DNA of 64,000 bases from Enterococcus mundtii (GCF_002813755.1 NZ_CP018061.1:483001-547000); one strand, 5' to 3'; counted from the first letter of the stretch, positions 11,766 to 21,244 are shown. Numbers and translations: made by a program. The notes: generated by a model not told the origin, from the letters alone.

Positions 11766-12875
11766 TTATGGGATCGTGATGACATCTTCTGTATCTTTAT
11801 CAAAGAAATGGCCTTTGTTGATATTGAAGGCAAGGTCGATCATTTCTCCTGGTTTATGGAAGTCACGCGCGTCAACTTTTGAAATGAACTCAGTTGTTCC
11901 AGTGCGAGTATAAAGCATGGTTTCTGCACCAAGTAATTCAGATACAACGACTTCTGAATTGACAACAGTTTCTGGTGAGGCATCCAAGACAACTTGTTCA
12001 CTATGGATATCTTCTGGACGGATACCAAAGACAAGTTCTTTGCCTTCATAACCTTTTTCAACTAGCACTTTATTTTTACCTTCAGGGATTCTCAATTTTA
12101 GTCCATGACCATCTGAGATAACGCCTTGGCTTAATTTTACATTGAAAAAGTTCATGGCAGGTGAACCAATGAAACCAGCAACGAACATGTTGACTGGTGT
12201 GTCATAAACTTCTTTCGGTGAACCGATTTGTTGGATAAATCCATCTTTCATGATGACGATGCGGTCTGCCATCGTCATCGCTTCTGTTTGGTCATGGGTA
12301 ACGTAAATGGTTGTTGTTTCTAAGCGTTGATGCAACTTCGCGATTTCGGCACGCATGGCTACACGTAGTTTGGCATCCAAGTTTGACAATGGCTCATCCA
12401 TTAAGAAGACTTTCGCATCACGTACGATGGCACGACCTAAAGCGACACGCTGACGTTGACCTCCTGAAAGAGCAGCAGGTTTACGTTTTAAGTATTCAGT
12501 CAAACCAAGGATCTCCGCAGCATTTTCCACACGTTGTTGGATGTCTGCTTTATCGTATTTACGCAATTTCAAACCAAACGCCATATTGTCAAATACCGTC
12601 ATGTGAGGGTATAAGGCATAGTTTTGGAATACCATCGCGATATCACGGTCTTTAGGAGCAACATCGTTCATTACTTTACCGCCGATATTCAATTCTCCTT
12701 CGGAAATATCTTCAAGACCAGCGATCATTCGTAGAGTTGTTGATTTCCCACAACCGGAAGGACCAACGAATACGATAAATTCGCGATCTTTGATTGCCAA
12801 GTTAAAGTCAGTAACAGAATAGTTTTCTGCATTGTCATATTTCTTGTATACATTTTTCAGAGCCATTTCTACCAT
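11766..12875 (-). CDS. msmK: Sugar ABC transporter ATP-binding protein, MsmK/UgpC type
   Basis: 369 aa from the ATG at 12875; a GTG at 12887 and an ATG at 12866 are also in frame and none has a strong RBS. Walker [11 protein letters not shown]-loop, signature [14 protein letters not shown] and Walker [13 protein letters not shown] are complete, followed by the C-terminal regulatory TOBE/MalK-like domain (about 240-369). Such ATPases energise several carbohydrate importers, so an isolated gene is normal. A CcpA cre site lies in its promoter. Confidence 0.9.
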   Translation of the reverse strand: MVEMALKNVYKKYDNAENYSVTDFNLAIKDREFIVFVGPSGCGKSTTLRMIAGLEDISEGELNIGGKVMNDVAPKDRDIAMVFQNYALYPHMTVFDNMAFGLKLRKYDKADIQQRVENAAEILGLTEYLKRKPAALSGGQRQRVALGRAIVRDAKVFLMDEPLSNLDAKLRVAMRAEIAKLHQRLETTTIYVTHDQTEAMTMADRIVIMKDGFIQQIGSPKEVYDTPVNMFVAGFIGSPAMNFFNVKLSQGVISDGHGLKLRIPEGKNKVLVEKGYEGKELVFGIRPEDIHSEQVVLDASPETVVNSEVVVSELLGAETMLYTRTGTTEFISKVDARDFHKPGEMIDLAFNINKGHFFDKDTEDVITIP

Positions 12876-12917
12876 CGTACAAACCACGCTTTCTTTTTTC
12901 TTTTATTTGATGTGTTT

Positions 12918-12947
12918 AGTATAGTTGAAAGCGCTATCTATATTCAA
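12918..12947 (-). promoter_or_regulatory. Promoter with overlapping CcpA (cre) operator
   Basis: On the minus strand TTGAAT (12947-12942), an 18-bp spacer and TATACT (12923-12918) form a sigma-A promoter. The spacer holds TTGAAAGCGCTATCT (plus strand 12925-12939), which fits every position of the cre consensus WTGNAANCGNWNNCW. Glucose repression of the ABC ATPase gene is therefore expected. Confidence 0.8.
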
Positions 12948-13050
12948 TGTCACAATGAACAAGAATTCGTGGCATCTTTCGTCAATGTGTACAAAATAAT
13001 TGGAAAGTGCGTGGAAAGTGAGACAAAAATAAAATTCATTTTTGTTTCTA

Positions 13051-13180
13051 TCCTTAAAAGCGAATAAACGGTGTTCCAGAAGTAACTCCTTCGGAAATAA
13101 GCCGAGAAACCCAAAAATTTGAAAAACAATTTTCGGGTTTCTCGGCTTATTTCTCGGAGCTGAACACTTCTGAAACAACC
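13051..13180. repeat. Dispersed intergenic palindrome, copy 2 (long hairpin)
   Basis: The core TTAAAAGCGAATAAACGGTG is followed by GTAACTCCTTCGG, then a perfect 19-bp stem (13094-13112 with 13135-13153) and the end block GAGCTGAACACTTCT. The same layout recurs near 29730 and 35740. The rest of 12950-13390 holds nothing else that I can identify. Confidence 0.75.
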
Positions 13181-13393
13181 TCATCACCTACAAAATAGAA
13201 TAAATGATGTTCATGAAGCAGATCCTTCAATAATGAGAGCAAACTCCAGCAATATGGCAATTTATTTTTTTGTTTTTACTGCTCGAGTTATCAAAGATTT
13301 ACCGTGTATTCACTATCTTAGAGCGTATAATACTTTGTAGATATTAAGAGATATAAAAAAGGAGGCAACCAAGAAAACAAAATTTGATTTTCA

Positions 13394-13422
13394 TGTTAAA
13401 TTAAGTTAAACTCAATTTAACA
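13394..13422. promoter_or_regulatory. Inverted-repeat operator upstream of the mazE-like gene
   Basis: TGTTAAATT and AATTTAACA are perfect arms 11 bp apart, 20 bp before the antitoxin start, as expected for autoregulation by an AbrB-type antitoxin. Confidence 0.6.
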
Positions 13423-13442
13423 TAAGCTGGGAGATGATAATA

Positions 13443-13676
13443 ATGGAAACGACTATTAGAAAGATTGGAAATTCTGTAGGAGCGATTTTTCCCAAAGATA
13501 TTTCTCCAGAAGTTGGAAAAATATATACGATTATTAAAATAGGTGAAACATATGTATTAAAGCCCAAAAAAGAAGATATTTTCAAGACTCCAGAGGCATG
13601 GGCAGGCTTTAGAGATTCAATCACCCAAGAAGATAAAGAGTGGGATGAGATGAACCTTGAGGGGGAGGAACTATAA
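13443..13676 (+). CDS. MazE/AbrB-family antitoxin
   Basis: 77 aa. The ATG at 13443 has GGGAG 9 bp upstream; the ATG at 13434 lies against the RBS and is unlikely. The N-terminal half is a SpoVT/AbrB swapped-hairpin DNA-binding domain (TTIRKIGNSVGAIFPKDI). The C-terminal half (KTPEAWAGFRDSI, then a very acidic end) would block the toxin. It abuts the toxin start with no gap, so the pair is an operon, probably self-repressed through the inverted repeat upstream. Confidence 0.85.
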   Translation: METTIRKIGNSVGAIFPKDISPEVGKIYTIIKIGETYVLKPKKEDIFKTPEAWAGFRDSITQEDKEWDEMNLEGEEL

Positions 13677-14003
13677 ATGGATTATCCAAAGCAAAAAGAT
13701 ATTGTATGGCTGGATTTTGATCCAGCTAGAGGAAAGGAAATAAAGAAGCGAAGACCAGGTTTGGTAGTAAGTAAGAATAACTTCAACCAATACACTGGTT
13801 TTTGTTTGATTTGCCCAATCACATCAACTGAAAGAAAATTTGATACATATATTAAGATCAAAGAACCACAAATCATTTCTGGACAAGTTGTTACACATCA
13901 GTTGCGTTCAATTGACTACACCGCTAGAAACATAATAAAAATTGAACAATGTGATATTCTAACATGGGTGGATGTACTAGAAGTCCTTGATATGTTTGTA
14001 TAG
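13677..14003 (+). CDS. MazF/PemK-family endoribonuclease toxin
   Basis: 108 aa. The family signs are present: KQKDIVWLDFDPARGKE near the start, RRPGLVVSKN, and CPITST-x-R with QVVTHQLRSID. The RP and Q-x5-Q regions line the active site in MazF. The enzyme cleaves mRNA at short sequence motifs and is held inactive by the upstream antitoxin. Base composition is more AT-rich than its neighbours mgsA and msmK, and a dispersed repeat lies just upstream, so it may have been acquired. Confidence 0.88.
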   Translation: MDYPKQKDIVWLDFDPARGKEIKKRRPGLVVSKNNFNQYTGFCLICPITSTERKFDTYIKIKEPQIISGQVVTHQLRSIDYTARNIIKIEQCDILTWVDVLEVLDMFV

Positions 14004-14066
14004 GGAGTTGTAAAATATCAAACCACAAAGAAATTTGTTACACTGGTAAAAAAGGAGCGATGACAG

Positions 14067-14498
14067 ATGAAAATAGCATTGATTGCACATGATCGTAAAA
14101 AAGAGTTGATGATCAAATTTACAACAGCTTATAAAATCATACTTGAACAACATGAACTATTCGCGACAGGGACAACTGGTCAGCGGATTGCAGAAGCCAC
14201 AGGATTATCGGTCCATCGGTTCAATTCAGGACCTTTAGGCGGCGACCAACAAATTGGCGCGATGATCTCAGAAGATGAATTGGATCTAGTGATTTTCCTT
14301 CGTGATCCTTTAGCAGCTCAACCTCATGAACCTGATGTCACTGCGTTGATCCGCTTGGCTGATGTGTATGATATTCCTTTAGCAACAAATATTGGGACAG
14401 CAGAAGTTTTGTTACGTGGGCTTGAAGCCGGATTTTTGGAATTTCGACAAGTCATTCATGAAGAAGGAAGTAAGATCCCTTTTCCTAATAAGATCTAA
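14067..14498 (+). CDS. mgsA: Methylglyoxal synthase
   Basis: 143 aa cytoplasmic enzyme that converts dihydroxyacetone phosphate to methylglyoxal and phosphate. It shows the family motifs [10 protein letters not shown] at the start, FATGTTGQ, the phosphate-binding/catalytic block [14 protein letters not shown] and [13 protein letters not shown] sequence ([17 protein letters not shown]). RBS AAAGGAG 9 bp upstream. It stands alone between the toxin gene and folT. Confidence 0.95.
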   Translation: MKIALIAHDRKKELMIKFTTAYKIILEQHELFATGTTGQRIAEATGLSVHRFNSGPLGGDQQIGAMISEDELDLVIFLRDPLAAQPHEPDVTALIRLADVYDIPLATNIGTAEVLLRGLEAGFLEFRQVIHEEGSKIPFPNKI

Positions 14499-14596
14499 AA
14501 TTCGGGTTTTATGAAGATAGAGACAGTTGATCAAGGCGAATGTCTGTTACATCACGAACTAAGCAATCGTTTTCGCGTAGAATATTAGCTTTTTTA

Positions 14597-14626
14597 TTTA
14601 CAGTTCTTCCTTTTCTATGCTATAGT
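14597..14626 (+). promoter_or_regulatory. Promoter of the folT riboswitch transcript
   Basis: TTTACA (14597-14602), an 18-bp spacer and TATAGT (14621-14626), about 25 bp before the conserved riboswitch sequence. Confidence 0.6.
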
Positions 14627-14651
14627 TTGTCTGGGATAAGTTCCCACTATT

Positions 14652-14765
14652 AACAGAGTAGAAAATAAAGCGTTAAGTGCTTAGAGGATGGGATGTTGCC
14701 TCTAGGACGAAGGACGTAAGTTCGCGGTTTTATTTTCGCATTCGCTGCATGAAACATGTAGCAGC
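14652..14765 (+). promoter_or_regulatory. THF (tetrahydrofolate) riboswitch controlling folT
   Basis: The folT-motif consensus is clear: GAGTAGA, then GCGTTAAGTG, GGATGGGATGT, ACGAAGGACG-type internal loop and CGCGGTTTTATTTTCGCAT closing the aptamer. A short hairpin (GCTGCATG-AAA-CATGTAGC) follows directly before the RBS AAAGGAG, so control is probably at translation initiation. Binding of reduced folate would lower FolT synthesis. Confidence 0.92.
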
Positions 14766-14785
14766 TCTTAAAGGAGATGCTAGAA

Positions 14786-15319
14786 ATGAAGAAAAATCGT
14801 TTAGATGCTCGTATGATTACGATCATGGGACTGCTGATCGCATTGATGGTCACGTTGTCTCGCTTAGTTTCATTTGAAACACCATTACTCAAAATCAGTG
14901 TAACGTTCATTCCCCAAGTAATTATGGGTATTTTATTTGGCCCATTTTGGACAGGGATCGGTTCTGTGTTAGCTGATATTGTGGGTATGGCATTATTTCC
15001 TAAATCTGTCTTTTTCATCGGCTTCACGTTGAATGCTTTTATTGAAGGAGCGATTTATGGGTTCTTTTTCTATCGCAAAGAGATCACTTGGAAAAATGCA
15101 ATCTTAGCCACGCTCAGTGTGACAGTGTTCGTTAGCTTGATTCTGACACCATTATGGTTGGTCATCATGTATCAAGTACCGATGAACTGGGTATTCTGGG
15201 GACCACGTTTATTAAAAGCCATTATCTGGTTGCCGATCCAATCGACGATGATCTACGTGATTGGGCGCGCCATGCCATATAAAAGAATTTTGCGGAGTTT
15301 AACGACGCATACAAAATAA
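14786..15319 (+). CDS. folT: ECF transporter S component for folate
   Basis: 177 aa membrane protein with about six hydrophobic segments. The ATG at 14786 lies 10 bp behind AAAGGAG; the ATG at 14777 overlaps the RBS. The THF riboswitch directly upstream identifies the substrate class. FolT binds folate outside and works with the shared ECF energising module encoded elsewhere. A strong terminator follows. Confidence 0.93.
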   Translation: MKKNRLDARMITIMGLLIALMVTLSRLVSFETPLLKISVTFIPQVIMGILFGPFWTGIGSVLADIVGMALFPKSVFFIGFTLNAFIEGAIYGFFFYRKEITWKNAILATLSVTVFVSLILTPLWLVIMYQVPMNWVFWGPRLLKAIIWLPIQSTMIYVIGRAMPYKRILRSLTTHTK

Positions 15320-15320
15320 A

Positions 15321-15360
15321 AAACAAGCAGTCTTCCCATCCCAGAAGACTGCTTGTTTTT
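15321..15360. terminator. Bidirectional terminator between folT and the ABC exporter
   Basis: A perfect stem AAAAACAAGCAGTCTTC / GAAGACTGCTTGTTTTT with an 8-nt loop. Confidence 0.9.
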
Positions 15361-15396
15361 TGCATAGATCAGAAAAATCATCTGATTCGATGTTCA

Positions 15397-17172
15397 CTAT
15401 TTTTCAACCGATCCAGTAAATTGCGCTTGATAAAGTTGACGATAGTTACCATCTTCGATTTTCAATAATTCATCATGTGTCCCCATTTCAACGATTGCCC
15501 CTTGATCCATAACGAGGATCTGATCGGCATTTTTGATCGTGGACAAGCGATGGGCAATCACAAAACTAGTTTTTCCTTCCATCATTTTTAGGAAGGCATT
15601 TTGGATTTTCTTTTCTGTCAATGTATCCACTGAACTTGTTGCTTCATCAAGTATCAACATAGGTGGATTACTGATCATCGTACGAGCAATCGTCAGTAAT
15701 TGACGTTGCCCATCGGAGATTTTTAATCCCTGTCCACCAATGCGTGTATCTAGTTTTTGTGGCAAGCGTTGGACAAATTCATACATATAGGCTGATTTTA
15801 GGGCCTCATTGATTTCTTCATCACTGGCGTCTGGTTTTCCGTAACGTAAATTTTCTCGTAACGTACTGTCGAATAACCACGTATCTTGTAAAACCATGCC
15901 AAAGCTCTTGCGTAGGGAATCACGGGCGATTTGGGTAATATCATAATCGTCGATCGTGATCGTCCCGGAATTGACATCATAAAAACGCATCAATAGATTC
16001 ACTAATGTGGATTTACCAGCTCCCGTTTTACCAACGATTGCCACTGTTTGACCTGGCTTGGCAACAAAGCTGAAATTCTCGATCAACCGTTGTTGTGGTT
16101 CATAAGAGAAAGAAACATGTTTGAAAGCGACCTCGCCTTTGATCGTTTGAGGATCAAGTTGATACGCAAAAGGTTCATCTGGCGTTTCTTCCGGTTGATC
16201 GATCAATTCAAATGCTCGTTCTAAACCAGAAAATGCGGTTTGGATCTGTGTCGTGATCCCTGATAATTCAATAAAAGGTTTCGAAAACTGACTTGAATAG
16301 ATCGTAAAACTTGAAATGATCCCGACAGTAATCGTTGAATCACTTCGTAAGGCAAGTAAACCACCAATCAAACCAATGGAGAGATAGGCTAAGTGATCGA
16401 CAAAACGAGAAGATGGGTTCGTTAATGAAGAAGAGAATTGCGCGCGCTGCCCTTTCTCATATAAATCAGCATTCAAGGCACTGAATTGCTGTTGATTGAC
16501 TTCTTCTTGTTGGAACGCTTTGATGATTTTTTGATTACCGATACGTTCTGTAACAAAACCTGAAATATTCCCAATGATTTTTTGCTGGTTATCAAAATCA
16601 TTTTGAGAAGCGCGTGCCACTAACCAGCTGACTAAGAAAATGATTGGTGTCGAACAAATGACGACAAGTGTCAATAATGGACTCAAGCTGAGCATGAAGA
16701 TCAGTGAGAGGATAATGATCGCCACTCCAGAAAATAATTGATTGAACGCCGCTGATATCGCAATGGAGATATTGTCCATATCATTTGTGAAACGGCTGAC
16801 GATATTCCCGTGTGAATTTTGATCATAGTATCTTAACGGTAAAAGATTTAAACGAGCAAAAGCATCTTTTCGTAGATTAGCAACAGAGAGGTAAGCCAAT
16901 CGGTTACTTAATACTTGGATCAACCATTGACTGATGACATTAAGTAAAACGATCCCGCCAAACATCACCAGAAGTTGGACTAATCGAGTAAAGTTGACTT
17001 GCCCCACACCAACCATTTGATCGATACTTTGACCGATCTGTAAGGTCATCACGACGGTAGCAACACCATTGACGATTCCCAACAAGACAGCTAACCAAAT
17101 TTCACGTGGATGGGCCGTCAGATAAGGAACAAAACGTTTGAGCGTTTGCCACGATAGTTTTTTTGTTTTCAT
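15397..17172 (-). CDS. Heterodimeric ABC exporter subunit with consensus ATPase site (EfrB/LmrD-like)
   Basis: 591 aa from the ATG at 17172, with GAGGAGG 6 bp upstream; the longer open frame overlaps the partner gene. An N-terminal six-helix membrane domain (about 30-330) is followed by an ABC domain with Walker A GKTGAGKST, signature ISDGQRQLL, Walker B LILDEATSSVD and H-loop IAHRLST. The catalytic Glu and His are present. It follows its partner by 1 bp. Such pairs export drugs or lipophilic compounds (EfrAB, LmrCD, BmrCD); the substrate here is unknown. Confidence 0.9.
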   Translation of the reverse strand: MKTKKLSWQTLKRFVPYLTAHPREIWLAVLLGIVNGVATVVMTLQIGQSIDQMVGVGQVNFTRLVQLLVMFGGIVLLNVISQWLIQVLSNRLAYLSVANLRKDAFARLNLLPLRYYDQNSHGNIVSRFTNDMDNISIAISAAFNQLFSGVAIIILSLIFMLSLSPLLTLVVICSTPIIFLVSWLVARASQNDFDNQQKIIGNISGFVTERIGNQKIIKAFQQEEVNQQQFSALNADLYEKGQRAQFSSSLTNPSSRFVDHLAYLSIGLIGGLLALRSDSTITVGIISSFTIYSSQFSKPFIELSGITTQIQTAFSGLERAFELIDQPEETPDEPFAYQLDPQTIKGEVAFKHVSFSYEPQQRLIENFSFVAKPGQTVAIVGKTGAGKSTLVNLLMRFYDVNSGTITIDDYDITQIARDSLRKSFGMVLQDTWLFDSTLRENLRYGKPDASDEEINEALKSAYMYEFVQRLPQKLDTRIGGQGLKISDGQRQLLTIARTMISNPPMLILDEATSSVDTLTEKKIQNAFLKMMEGKTSFVIAHRLSTIKNADQILVMDQGAIVEMGTHDELLKIEDGNYRQLYQAQFTGSVEK

Positions 17173-17173
17173 T

Positions 17174-18889
17174 TTATTCCTCCTCCTGTGATGCCACGAT
17201 TTCACGATACTCAGAAGATTGACTAAGCAATGTATCATGTGTACCCTGGGCCACGATTTTTCCTTGATCCATGACGAGGATATGCTCTGCTTGTTGAATC
17301 GAACGGATGCGTTGAGAAATAATGATGACCGTTGTATTAAGGGAAGTTTGTAGTGCTTGGCGCAAGTTTAGATCCGTTTGATAATCAAGGGCACTCAAGG
17401 AGTCATCTAAGATCAATAAGGCAGGTTTGGCGATCAATGCACGAGCAATCGTCAACCGTTGTTTTTGACCTCCGGAAAAGTTTTTCCCGTTCTCCATGAC
17501 TCTTGTATCTAATCCTTTGGGTAATTGGCGAACAAAATCTTCCGCTTGGGCAATTGCCAAAGCTTCCCAACACTCTGCGTCTGTCGCGTCAGGTTTTCCC
17601 CACTGAAGATTTTCCCGAATGGTACCGGTGAATAAGACAGCCGTTTGTGGTACTTGCGAAATCTGACTTCGTAATGTATCTAATGACCAGTCACGAACAT
17701 CTTGTTCGTCAAATAACACAGAGCCTTCACTAACATCATAAAAACGTGGGATCAATTGTGTCAATGTCGTCTTCCCACTTCCGGTCGGACCAATGATCCC
17801 TAAGACAGTTTGGCGTTTCAAAGTGAAATTGATTCCTTGTAATGACAGACCAGATTCTGGCGTATAACGAAAATCTACGTCTTTAAATTGTAGAATTGTT
17901 TCAGAATCCATGACTGGTTCACTAGGAGTCTCAGCATCTGTAATGGTATTTTCGGTATCTAAGACTTCTTTGACCCGCTGAGCAGAAGCTTCTGCACGAG
18001 TAAAGATCACGACAAGATTGGAAACAACGATCAAGGCTAATAACATTTGGTTCATGTAATTGATCAATGCTAAAACTTGTCCTTGTTGTAAGGAACCGAT
18101 ATTTACCTTGACCCCGCCAACAGTCAATAGACAAATGATCCCGACATTCATGATCAATGTCGTTGCCGGAGAGAGCAAAGCGGAGATATTGGAAACACGT
18201 AAATAATTTTTTGCTAAGACATCCGTGTTTTCATCAAACGTTTCGATTTCTTTATTAGTACGTGAAAATGCTCGGATCACACGAACCCCGCTTAAATTTT
18301 GGCTAACAGTCTCATTTAGACCATCCAACTTTTCTTGGACTTTTTGATAGAGGGGGATCGTCTTACGGATAATAAAGTATAAAATGATTGAAAAAATTGG
18401 TAATAAAGCTAAGAAGAATAGCCCGACTTGCCAGTCGATCACAAAAGCCATCACTACTGATCCAATACTTAAAAAAGGTGCTCGGATCAATAAACGGATA
18501 ACCATTGCGAGTGCAAGTTGTAGCTGATTGATATCATTGGTCATGCGCGTGATCAATGTATCCGTCCCAAAATGATTTAATTCACTATGGGAGAAAGAGT
18601 TGATTTTTTTGATGAGTTGGTTTCTAAGTTCTGTTCCAAACCCTTGAGAGGCAATGGATGAATAATATTGACAAATAATGGCACAGATCAATCCAATCAC
18701 CGACATGACGATCATCCAGATACCCATGTTGATGATCACTTCACGATTGTTCATTTTTAGCCCATTATCGATCAGCGAAGCCATCAATAAAGGTAAAATC
18801 AATTCAAAGACTGCTTCTAAAAATTTAAATACAGGACCTAGGATGATTTGTTTTCGATAGTCTTTCGCATAGCGCAATAACTGAATCAT
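17174..18889 (-). CDS. Heterodimeric ABC exporter subunit with degenerate ATPase site (EfrA/LmrC-like)
   Basis: 571 aa; the ATG at 18889 has AGGAGGAA upstream. Membrane domain first (six helices), ABC domain from about residue 340 with Walker A GPTGSGKTT and signature FSGGQKQRL. Walker B reads LILDDSLSALD, with Asp in place of the catalytic Glu, and the H-loop reads IISQRIRS, with Gln in place of His. These are the standard marks of the degenerate half of a heterodimeric exporter, so the change is functional, not decay. Transcribed first in a two-gene operon. Confidence 0.9.
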   Translation of the reverse strand: MIQLLRYAKDYRKQIILGPVFKFLEAVFELILPLLMASLIDNGLKMNNREVIINMGIWMIVMSVIGLICAIICQYYSSIASQGFGTELRNQLIKKINSFSHSELNHFGTDTLITRMTNDINQLQLALAMVIRLLIRAPFLSIGSVVMAFVIDWQVGLFFLALLPIFSIILYFIIRKTIPLYQKVQEKLDGLNETVSQNLSGVRVIRAFSRTNKEIETFDENTDVLAKNYLRVSNISALLSPATTLIMNVGIICLLTVGGVKVNIGSLQQGQVLALINYMNQMLLALIVVSNLVVIFTRAEASAQRVKEVLDTENTITDAETPSEPVMDSETILQFKDVDFRYTPESGLSLQGINFTLKRQTVLGIIGPTGSGKTTLTQLIPRFYDVSEGSVLFDEQDVRDWSLDTLRSQISQVPQTAVLFTGTIRENLQWGKPDATDAECWEALAIAQAEDFVRQLPKGLDTRVMENGKNFSGGQKQRLTIARALIAKPALLILDDSLSALDYQTDLNLRQALQTSLNTTVIIISQRIRSIQQAEHILVMDQGKIVAQGTHDTLLSQSSEYREIVASQEEE

Positions 18890-19138
18890 AAAATTTCCTC
18901 CTAAAAACAAGTTACCCAATATTGTTCGCACGTCTATCGGCAAAAAACCGATTTATGATAAATAGATATCCTTAAAGCAACAAAAATATCTTGCAGCGAG
19001 AAATCTAACGATGATATAACTAGGTACTCTCATATTGTAGCTTATGAAATTTAGAATGAAAAGAGAACAAGCCTTTTCATAATCCGCACATTTTAGTAAA
19101 ACTTAAGAAAATACACAATAGTGCGTAGTACATTGCCG

Positions 19139-19265
19139 CTCTTGCACCTTCTAAAATCGCATAAATCGCAAAAAAAAAACTACAAAAAAGCACCATCCAC
19201 AAAAAATTGATGAACAACTCTCGTGGATGGTGCTTTTTTTTCGAGGCTAAACATTTCTGCCTCGC
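19139..19265. repeat. Dispersed intergenic palindrome, copy 3, carrying the LPMO terminator
   Basis: CTCTTGCACCTTCTAAAATC plus GCATAAATCGC on the left and GAGGCTAAACATTTCT on the right match the ends of copy 4 (29720-29852). The hairpin between them (19188-19240) is a terminator. The remaining bases between 18890 and 19139 show no gene. Confidence 0.6.
19188..19240. terminator. Terminator of the LPMO gene
   Basis: AAAAGCACCATCCAC pairs with GTGGATGGTGCTTTT around a loop of about 22 nt, with A- and T-runs outside. On the minus strand it is placed just behind the LPMO stop. Confidence 0.8.
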
Positions 19266-19287
19266 GACTTGCGGTCATTAATATTTT

Positions 19288-19929
19288 TTATTTTTGTAAG
19301 TAAGCTAAAACTGTTTCGCCTTTGACATCGACATCGATGACATTATAGAACCCATTTTTAGTATCAGCGACATCCCAAACAGCTAAGATTACATGATAGC
19401 CTAAACGGTCATTGGGAATGTTGATCGAATGTGTTGGATTAGTAGAAGCTAGTTGTCCATCATTGCCTACTTCACCAATGAATTCCAAGTCGTCTCTTGT
19501 CAACGCATCATTTTGATCCCAACCGGCTTTTGTCATGTAGTAATGCCATTTCGTTGTTGCATGATTGGCAGTGAATGTCCAAGTAAAATCATTTGCACCG
19601 GTTGTCAATTGTTGTTTTGTCCACAGTGAGGATGATTGTTGATCTAATAGGAAATCACCTACCGCACCATTTGCAGAAGCGATTTGTCCATCTTCAGGTC
19701 CAGCAGCTGGAAAGCCTTTTGGTGCTTCAAGGGATTGTGGCTCATTGATAACAGCTCCGTATTTTTTGAATGCAGCATTCCAGTTTGTATTTTTGTCAAG
19801 GCTCCCTTGGTATCCACGACTTGCTGGTTCAGAAACGTAACCATGAGCAGCAACATCGACAGAAGTAAGAGTGCTTGCCCCAATACCAGCTAAAATGAAT
19901 CCTAAACCAATTAATGTACTTTTTTTCAT
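19288..19929 (-). CDS. Secreted lytic polysaccharide monooxygenase (AA10, chitin-active)
   Basis: 213 aa. A signal peptide (MKKSTLIGLGFILAGIGAS...) ends at A28, leaving His29 (HGYV) as the mature N-terminus, which is required for the copper histidine brace. The second copper His is H123 (TANHATTKWHYY) and F194 (KNGFYNV) sits at the axial position. The domain is a single AA10 module without extra binding domains, like the E. faecalis enzyme EfCBM33A. It cuts crystalline chitin oxidatively and helps chitinases. It shares a promoter box with the chitinase at 21456. Confidence 0.95.
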   Translation of the reverse strand: MKKSTLIGLGFILAGIGASTLTSVDVAAHGYVSEPASRGYQGSLDKNTNWNAAFKKYGAVINEPQSLEAPKGFPAAGPEDGQIASANGAVGDFLLDQQSSSLWTKQQLTTGANDFTWTFTANHATTKWHYYMTKAGWDQNDALTRDDLEFIGEVGNDGQLASTNPTHSINIPNDRLGYHVILAVWDVADTKNGFYNVIDVDVKGETVLAYLQK

Positions 19930-19973
19930 GATGATTCCTCCAATAATTTTTCTTTATGTAACTTACAATCGGT

Positions 19974-20022
19974 ATCATAACTGACATATTATTAAGGTGA
20001 AAATTATGTATGTTATTGCAAC
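19974..20022 (-). promoter_or_regulatory. LPMO promoter with activator-type box
   Basis: On the minus strand GTTGCAATAACATACA begins at 20022, and exactly 34 nt after GTTGCAATA comes TATGAT (19979-19974). The same box and spacing occur before the chitinase and an orphan transcript near 29600. Confidence 0.7.
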
Positions 20023-20258
20023 AAAAAAAAATCGTTCAGCACGAAAATGTTTTTTTTTAGGAATAGTTCTATTTAGTCGTGTTTTTGATTATAGGGAAAT
20101 GGTCGCTGGTAAAAACAACTGCAACTGAAGAAATCGCTTATGCACGGGAATAGAACAAGAAACGAAAGAATTTATTGGAAGTGGTGGAGTAAATGTAGAG
20201 AACGAATCAGATAAATGAAGGAGGCAACATTACTCTTCGTTACAGGGAGATAGTTAAA

Positions 20259-20304
20259 AACCATGCATCTTCTCATTTGGGGATGAGGAGATACACGGTT
20301 TTTT
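20259..20304 (-). terminator. Terminator of the Rgg-like regulator gene
   Basis: AAACCATGCATCTTCTCAT pairs imperfectly with GATGAGGAGATACACGGTTT. The A-run on the left serves the minus-strand transcript. Confidence 0.65.
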
Positions 20305-21244
20305 AGGCAGTATTCGCTTGGCGTTGTGAAGAGAGGCGATCGCACGTACTTTTAACAACAACTTTTGTGTGGTGCTCATTGTGCGGTAAATCACATATCT
20401 CTGCGCACAATTTTTCTTTTAGATTGATCATATAGTCTTTACTCGTAGAAAGATCTAACCATTCAAAAAATGCAATACCCGTTTCCACTTCTTTTAAAGC
20501 TGTTTTTTGTCCATCAGCTAATTTATCTAAAGCAGTAAATACTTTGTAATGTGCAAGGTCGAGTGTTTGCTTATGTGTCGTAGCGATTTTTTTTAATTGA
20601 GCTAGAAATAATTTGCGTAATGTGATTGATTCACGGTTAAAAGAAAGACGGACACCGTTCAAAATAAAATTAGAAAGAAGCTCAGAATAATAGGTATTAT
20701 CTATGTAAGCTTTCATCTTTGTGACACTGTTTTGGAACGAATAGGCAATATATTCATCATCAAAAATAAACAAACAATTTGAAAAAATAGTCAATTCAAA
20801 ATGGCCCCAAGTATCAATCTTTTCAAGATACTTCTTAATGACACTGATTTCTTCTTTCATTGATGCGGTAAAAGATGTGCTATACAGATAATTTGAAATC
20901 AATTTTCTTTGGGCATAGATCAAACGATAATAAATGTTTCCTGTTTTTTCAAATTCATTAAGCAATTCTTGCTCTTGAGCAGATGTAATGGTTTTTGAAG
21001 TAATCAAATAATTCGTTAATTTTTGTTTATTTGACAATGAATTACTATTCAATAAAAATTGATATTCTTCAAGTGTGATATTCATCCGATCAAGATAATT
21101 TACTAATAGTTCAAAACCAATTTTTGTTCCGCGTGATTCGAAAGCTGCTAATGTTCCTCTTTGGGAGATACCTACAGTTAATTGTTCTTGCGTCAATCCA
21201 CGATCTTTTCTTAATTTTCGAATTAGAGCAGCATGTTCTGTCAT
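20303..21244 (-). CDS. Rgg/GadR/MutR-family transcriptional regulator
   Basis: 313 aa from the ATG at 21244, which has GGAGG 8 bp upstream. Residues about 5-60 form an XRE-type helix-turn-helix (RKLRKDRGLTQEQL...GTLAAFESRGT). The rest is the alpha-helical TPR-like Rgg domain that in relatives binds short peptide pheromones (YYRLIYAQRKLISNYLY; HFELTIFSNCLFIF). It lies between and is divergent from the chitinase gene, and reads toward the LPMO gene. Control of both chitin genes through the shared GTTGCAATA box is inferred. No peptide gene adjoins it; a candidate is the short transcript near 29560. Confidence 0.88.
   Translation of the reverse strand: MTEHAALIRKLRKDRGLTQEQLTVGISQRGTLAAFESRGTKIGFELLVNYLDRMNITLEEYQFLLNSNSLSNKQKLTNYLITSKTITSAQEQELLNEFEKTGNIYYRLIYAQRKLISNYLYSTSFTASMKEEISVIKKYLEKIDTWGHFELTIFSNCLFIFDDEYIAYSFQNSVTKMKAYIDNTYYSELLSNFILNGVRLSFNRESITLRKLFLAQLKKIATTHKQTLDLAHYKVFTALDKLADGQKTALKEVETGIAFFEWLDLSTSKDYMINLKEKLCAEICDLPHNEHHTKVVVKSTCDRLSSQRQANTA

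Noticed and set aside
17174..18889. Walker B Glu-to-Asp and H-loop His-to-Gln as damage
   Set aside because: These changes are normal in the degenerate half of heterodimeric ABC exporters; the partner gene has the consensus residues.
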